Positions 60,953 through 64,000 of a stretch of 64,000 nucleotides of DNA are shown piece by piece (within the stretch, counting starts at the first letter, position 1; each line of letters opens with the position of its first letter). The translations under genes and the position numbers were made by a program. Source of the DNA: Phycisphaerae bacterium. Lineage in GTDB: Bacteria > Planctomycetota > Phycisphaerae > UBA1845 > UTPLA1. Where the stretch lies: the NCBI GenBank assembly GCA_035275405.1, contig DATEMU010000012.1:186001-250000 (forward strand). The letters run 5' to 3'. The notes beneath the pieces were generated by a model. The model was not told the origin of the DNA. It saw only the letters and a list, made by a program, of their open reading frames with translations, and ran no database searches.

Positions 60953-62401
60953 ATGGCGAAGGAATTCAAGCTACCGGACCTCGGCGAAGGCATCCACGAG
61001 GCGGCGATCGTCAATGTGAACGTCGCCGAGGGCGATACGGTCAAGGAAGATCAGATGGTGATGGAAGTGGAGACGGACAAGGCGGCCGTCGAGCTGCCCG
61101 TGCCGTTCGCGGGGAAGATCACCAAGCTAAACGTGAAAAAGGGCGACACCGTTAAGGTGGGCTCCGTGCTGCTGACGGTGGATGGCGGCGATGGGGAGGC
61201 ACGAGGCGAGGAAAATAATGCGCCTGCGTCCCACCGGCCTGCCGCTCGGCGCGACGAGGAGGAAACGGAAGAAGGCCAGGCAGAAGATACCGAAGAGACA
61301 GCGGAAGAGCCGGAAGAAGAATCTGAGCGTCCGCCATCGCGCGAAGTCCCCGAACCGCGCCGCGCGGCTGCAGGAGACGAGGGCCCCGCCTCGCGCGAAA
61401 GCGGACCGATCCCCGCCGCACCGGCGATTCGGCGCCAGGCCCGCGAGATGGGTATCGATCTGCGCGAAGTCCACGGCACCGGTCCCGGCGGTCGAATCGT
61501 CCGCGAAGACCTCGAACGATTTCAACTTGCCGGACCGACCGGCCAGGGTCGAAGGCCCACCCCCAAGACCGCACCGCCTGCAGAGAAGCCCGCAGCGGCC
61601 AAGCCCGTTGCCGAGAAGCCATCGGCCCCATCACGTGCGCCGGCAGCGCCCGCAGCGGCGCCCGCTCCCGCGGAGGCCATGCCCGACTTTTCGTTCTGGG
61701 GACCCGTGAGGCGGGAGGCCATCCCGCAAATCCGCAAGGCGATCGCCCGTGCGATGGTCCGTTCGGTCACAACCATCCCGCACGTGACGCACGCGGACGA
61801 AGTGGACATTACCGACCTGGAGTCGTTCCGCCGGGAGCAGAGCGAGATCTTCGCGGACAAGGGAGCGAAGCTGACGCTGACGGCGTTTGTGGTGAAGGCG
61901 GTCGCAGGCGCCCTGCGTCAATTTCCCCAATTCAATGCGTCGTTTGACGATGCGCAAGCGGAGATCATTTTTAAGGACTACGTGAACATCGGGATTGCGG
62001 TGGACTCCCCCAAGGGCTTGGTCGTACCCGTCCTGCGCGACGCGGATCGCAAGGGGCTGCTGACGATCTCGAAGGAGTTGAAGGAGATTGGAGACAAGGC
62101 ACGCGATTTCAAGCTCGACATCGCGGAGATGCGCGGCGGGACCTTTACGGTCACGAACGTCGGGGCCATGGGGGGGACAATGGCTACACCGATCATCAAC
62201 TGGCCCGAGGTCGCCATCCTGGGCATGGGCAAGCTGGACCTCAAACCGGTCGTCCGAGACGGCCAGATTGTGGCCCGCAAGATCCTGCCGTTATTCCTGT
62301 CGTTCGATCATCGTGTGATCGACGGGGCCGATGGGGCCCGGTTTATCCGGGCGATCATGGGCTATCTGGAGAACCCCCTCAACCTGCTTCTGGTGTCATG
62401 A
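60953..62401 (+). CDS. pdhC: Pyruvate dehydrogenase E2 (dihydrolipoyl acyltransferase)
   Basis: 482 residues. One lipoyl domain carries Lys43 in MEVETDKAAVELPV; an acidic EETEEGQAEDTEETAEEPEE linker follows. The subunit-binding domain is PAIRRQAREMGIDLREVHGT with GPGGRIVREDLERF. An Ala/Pro-rich hinge leads to the catalytic domain with the active site SFDHRVIDGADGARFIRA. It transfers the acetyl (or acyl) group to CoA. ATG 60953 begins MAKEFKLPDLGEGIHE. An upstream frame adds 26 residues with no lipoyl-domain likeness. No E3 follows. Confidence 0.94.
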   Translation: MAKEFKLPDLGEGIHEAAIVNVNVAEGDTVKEDQMVMEVETDKAAVELPVPFAGKITKLNVKKGDTVKVGSVLLTVDGGDGEARGEENNAPASHRPAARRDEEETEEGQAEDTEETAEEPEEESERPPSREVPEPRRAAAGDEGPASRESGPIPAAPAIRRQAREMGIDLREVHGTGPGGRIVREDLERFQLAGPTGQGRRPTPKTAPPAEKPAAAKPVAEKPSAPSRAPAAPAAAPAPAEAMPDFSFWGPVRREAIPQIRKAIARAMVRSVTTIPHVTHADEVDITDLESFRREQSEIFADKGAKLTLTAFVVKAVAGALRQFPQFNASFDDAQAEIIFKDYVNIGIAVDSPKGLVVPVLRDADRKGLLTISKELKEIGDKARDFKLDIAEMRGGTFTVTNVGAMGGTMATPIINWPEVAILGMGKLDLKPVVRDGQIVARKILPLFLSFDHRVIDGADGARFIRAIMGYLENPLNLLLVS

Positions 62402-62439
62402 GTCGTTCGAGAGATTACAGAAAATTGATATTTCGCATC

Positions 62440-62468
62440 TTGACACTCGAAGATTATACTCTTATGCA
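62440..62468 (+). promoter_or_regulatory. Promoter-like element before the 30-residue peptide gene
   Basis: A consensus TTGACA at 62440-62445, 17 bases, then TATGCA at 62463-62468; TATACT at 62455-62460 is an alternative -10. It lies 40 bases after the E2 stop, so the small gene can be transcribed on its own. Confidence 0.5.
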
Positions 62469-62479
62469 ATTGGAGTAAC

Positions 62480-62501
62480 GGCCCGCAGTTGGTTGTGGGC
62501 C
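62480..62501 (+). promoter_or_regulatory. Leader hairpin before the 30-residue peptide gene
   Basis: GGCCCGCA-GTTGGT-TGTGGGCC, an 8-bp stem with one G-T pair and a 6-base loop. It lies between the promoter-like element and a strong SD (GGAAGGAG at 62517-62524). No T-run follows, so it is not a terminator. Confidence 0.55.
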
Positions 62502-62531
62502 GGTGGTTATGGTTTTGGAAGGAGTTTCGAA

Positions 62532-62624
62532 ATGTCAGAGTGGCTTTTTATTCTTGGCACAATCCTCATGTTTCCGATCGCGGCGATTCTTTGGCTCGCA
62601 GAGATCTTTGTCTTCGTCCTGTAA
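62532..62624 (+). CDS. 30-residue hydrophobic membrane peptide
   Basis: MSEWLFILGTILMFPIAAIL, then WLAEIFVFVL. Almost the whole chain is one membrane helix with an acidic residue near each end. A strong SD (GGAAGGAG) sits 7 bases before ATG, with a hairpin and a promoter-like TTGACA further upstream, which supports expression. Small membrane peptides of this type include type I toxins, accessory subunits and regulators; sequence alone does not decide. No antisense RNA promoter is evident on the other strand. Confidence 0.6.
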   Translation: MSEWLFILGTILMFPIAAILWLAEIFVFVL

Positions 62625-62784
62625 TCCGCGGTCACGTGCTGGATAGGCGGCAACTGCGCGGAATTTGCCAACTTCCGGTGCGTATTTCAAGCGTGACGCG
62701 CGCTAACGTCCAGGCCCGCTGGGGTTGGCGTCTGCGCGCGTCTTTGCATGCGCTTTCAAGAATAGTGAACCGGCACTGGGCGGG

Positions 62785-63621
62785 TTAGCATCGACGAATA
62801 TTGAACAGGTCGTAGGTCAGCCATCCCCGGCGGAGCATTCGTTCGACGGCACACAGGTAGAAGAATCTCCGGCGGTATCCGCGAGCCGCCGACCATCCGG
62901 CCCGGCTGATTTCGGCCAGCCCGTCGCGAAGCGAATCCGCGGATTGTCGCGACACATCTTCCTGTCTTTCCAGGTGCAAACCGGCGGCGCGGAATGCATC
63001 CGCGTATTGTTCCGGCGACCAGAGTTTCGCGTGGGTGCTGAACTGCGTGGGCAGGTGATTGAGGAGGCCCAGGACGGCAAAAAGCGTCTTGCGGCGCGTG
63101 CAGATATCTCCCAGGCACAACGTCCCGCCGGGCTTGAGGATTCGACGGCACTCGCGAATGAAGGCCGGCTTGTCTTCATAATGCAGCGCGGACTCAAGAT
63201 TGAAGATCACGTCGACCGACGCGTCGTGAATGGGCAGGCGAACGGCGTCGCCCTGGAGAAAGATCGGTCGCCGGGACCTTTGTGACCATCGCGCCTCCGC
63301 CTCACGAACGCTTGCCACGCAATATTCAATACCGATCAGGCGCGCCGGCCGGTAGCGTTCAAAGATCCAACCACTGGGACCGCCGATTCCGCAGCCGACA
63401 TCGACGACGGTGCTTTCGGGGCCGATGGGGACCATGCCCAGGAGCCGCCAGACGAGATCCTTCTGGTGCTGGTCGAACGAGCCGCGACCGACGGCCTCGG
63501 CATAGCCAGCGTTATAACCCAGCAGGCCCGTCGCCTTGGACAGGCGCAGGTTTGGTTGGTAGAAAACCTCCAGGTTTCGCTGAGAAAGGAGCCGCGAATC
63601 ACCGTGCAAGTGCGCCGTCAT
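62785..63621 (-). CDS. Class I SAM-dependent methyltransferase (sterol/tocopherol C-methyltransferase-like)
   Basis: 278 residues. Motif I is VVDVGCGIGGPSGWIFERY, then LIGIEYCVASVREAEARW, LQGDAVRLPIHDASVDVIFN, LESALHYEDKPAFIRECRRI and LKPGGTLCLGDIC. VDVGCGIGG is the pattern of the SAM-dependent C-methyltransferases of lipids and of related small-molecule enzymes. The N terminus YQPNLRLSKATGLLGYNAGYAEAVGRGSFDQHQ resembles this group. The substrate is unknown. ATG 63621 gives full length. Confidence 0.85.
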   Translation of the reverse strand: MTAHLHGDSRLLSQRNLEVFYQPNLRLSKATGLLGYNAGYAEAVGRGSFDQHQKDLVWRLLGMVPIGPESTVVDVGCGIGGPSGWIFERYRPARLIGIEYCVASVREAEARWSQRSRRPIFLQGDAVRLPIHDASVDVIFNLESALHYEDKPAFIRECRRILKPGGTLCLGDICTRRKTLFAVLGLLNHLPTQFSTHAKLWSPEQYADAFRAAGLHLERQEDVSRQSADSLRDGLAEISRAGWSAARGYRRRFFYLCAVERMLRRGWLTYDLFNIRRC

Positions 63622-63700
63622 GTCTTACCGCTCCGTCCAACCCGGGCCGGCCCGCGCTCACCATTAGCGCCGTCCTATTGTAGCAACCCCCTACGCCGGC

Positions 63701-64000
63701 TCAAGGAGTTTGTCGGCGGGCCGGTTGCGTCTCCGGTAACGCGACGCAATTGCTCATTTCCCGCAACATGGCCCGAAATGGCGGTGAAAAGAGGATCGTG
63801 CCGTGGTCCTTGCCCGGTTCCATAAACACACGCGCATCGCTGCCGAGTTTGGCCAACGCTTCCTTTAGACGCTGGGTGGCTCCTTCGAGGTAGAAATTAT
63901 CTTCCTCGCCCATGATCACAGTAATTTTTCCCGCCAGCCTGGGGCCGACCGTGGGCCATTCGCGCTGGAGCTTGTCCACGATGTCGAAACGTCGCCAGGC
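63701..64000 (-). CDS. Partial hydrolase-like protein, C-terminal end
   Basis: The open frame runs off the end of the window; at least 99 codons are present. The visible part reads AWRRFDIVDKLQREWPTVGP, then RLAGKITVIMGEEDNFYLEG and VFMEPGKDHGTILFSPPFRA. Strand-turn-helix with GEEDNFY and the late His in GKDHGTIL resembles the end of an alpha/beta-hydrolase or esterase-type domain. No function can be assigned from so short a piece. Confidence 0.55.
   Translation of the reverse strand, partial: AWRRFDIVDKLQREWPTVGPRLAGKITVIMGEEDNFYLEGATQRLKEALAKLGSDARVFMEPGKDHGTILFSPPFRAMLREMSNCVALPETQPARRQTP

Overview
The window is GC-rich, densely coded chromosomal DNA from a bacterium that I would place in the Planctomycetota, possibly Phycisphaerae-like. 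This is inference from gene style and not from a marker gene. The clues are a Ser/Thr kinase of the planctomycete type facing an ECF sigma factor, small membrane proteins ending in a CENCGYNLTG...CPEC zinc ribbon, many secreted HEAT, TPR, NHL and thrombospondin-type-3 proteins, a dockerin, and signal peptidase I and Lgt enzymes carrying large extra segments. I see no rRNA, tRNA, CRISPR array, transposase or prophage.

Layout. 1-5747 (+): the end of selB, then selA and apgM joined by 4-base overlaps, then a GT4 glycosyltransferase coupled to an ABC-2 exporter permease. 5900-6670 (-): a DUF502 membrane protein. 6850-16533 (+): a coiled-coil membrane protein with a DnaJ-type zinc knuckle, an iron-type solute-binding lipoprotein, a permease fused to an NHL propeller, a large VWA/GATase-like membrane protein and a MoxR ATPase. 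16558-22701 (-): a lower-GC secreted SBBP/dockerin protein, a NapG/MauM-like polyferredoxin, a methyltransferase and a Ser/Thr kinase. The kinase is divergent from an ECF sigma gene at 23034. 23778-36063: a tiny acidic lipoprotein, rsmJ, rsmH, a DUF155-like protein, lptB, secreted proteins, signal peptidase I, a PhnD-like lipoprotein, comM, a BtpA-family protein and a C26 amidotransferase. 36197-46127: a DinB-like protein, a methyltransferase, an M42 peptidase and a leftward run of TPR membrane protein, HEAT protein, lgt, panC and pyrD. 46394-50795: three tandem TSP3-propeller lipoprotein paralogues. 50876-58447: small membrane proteins, a methyltransferase, a lipoprotein, an isochorismatase-like protein behind a structured leader, two ferredoxins, an organophosphate antiporter and a HEAT protein. 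58647-62401: pyruvate dehydrogenase E1alpha, E1beta and E2. The window ends with a 30-residue membrane peptide, a methyltransferase and a partial hydrolase.

Functionally the window mixes housekeeping (selenocysteine synthesis, rRNA methylation, LPS export ATPase, lipoprotein processing, pantothenate, pyrimidine, central carbon) with a large envelope-directed complement. The most unusual items are the permease-NHL fusion with a lipobox at the joint and no ATPase nearby, the triplicated TSP3 lipoproteins, a REP-like palindrome family with compensatory stem changes, a structured leader with mutually exclusive helices before the isochorismatase gene, and several very small membrane or secreted proteins.
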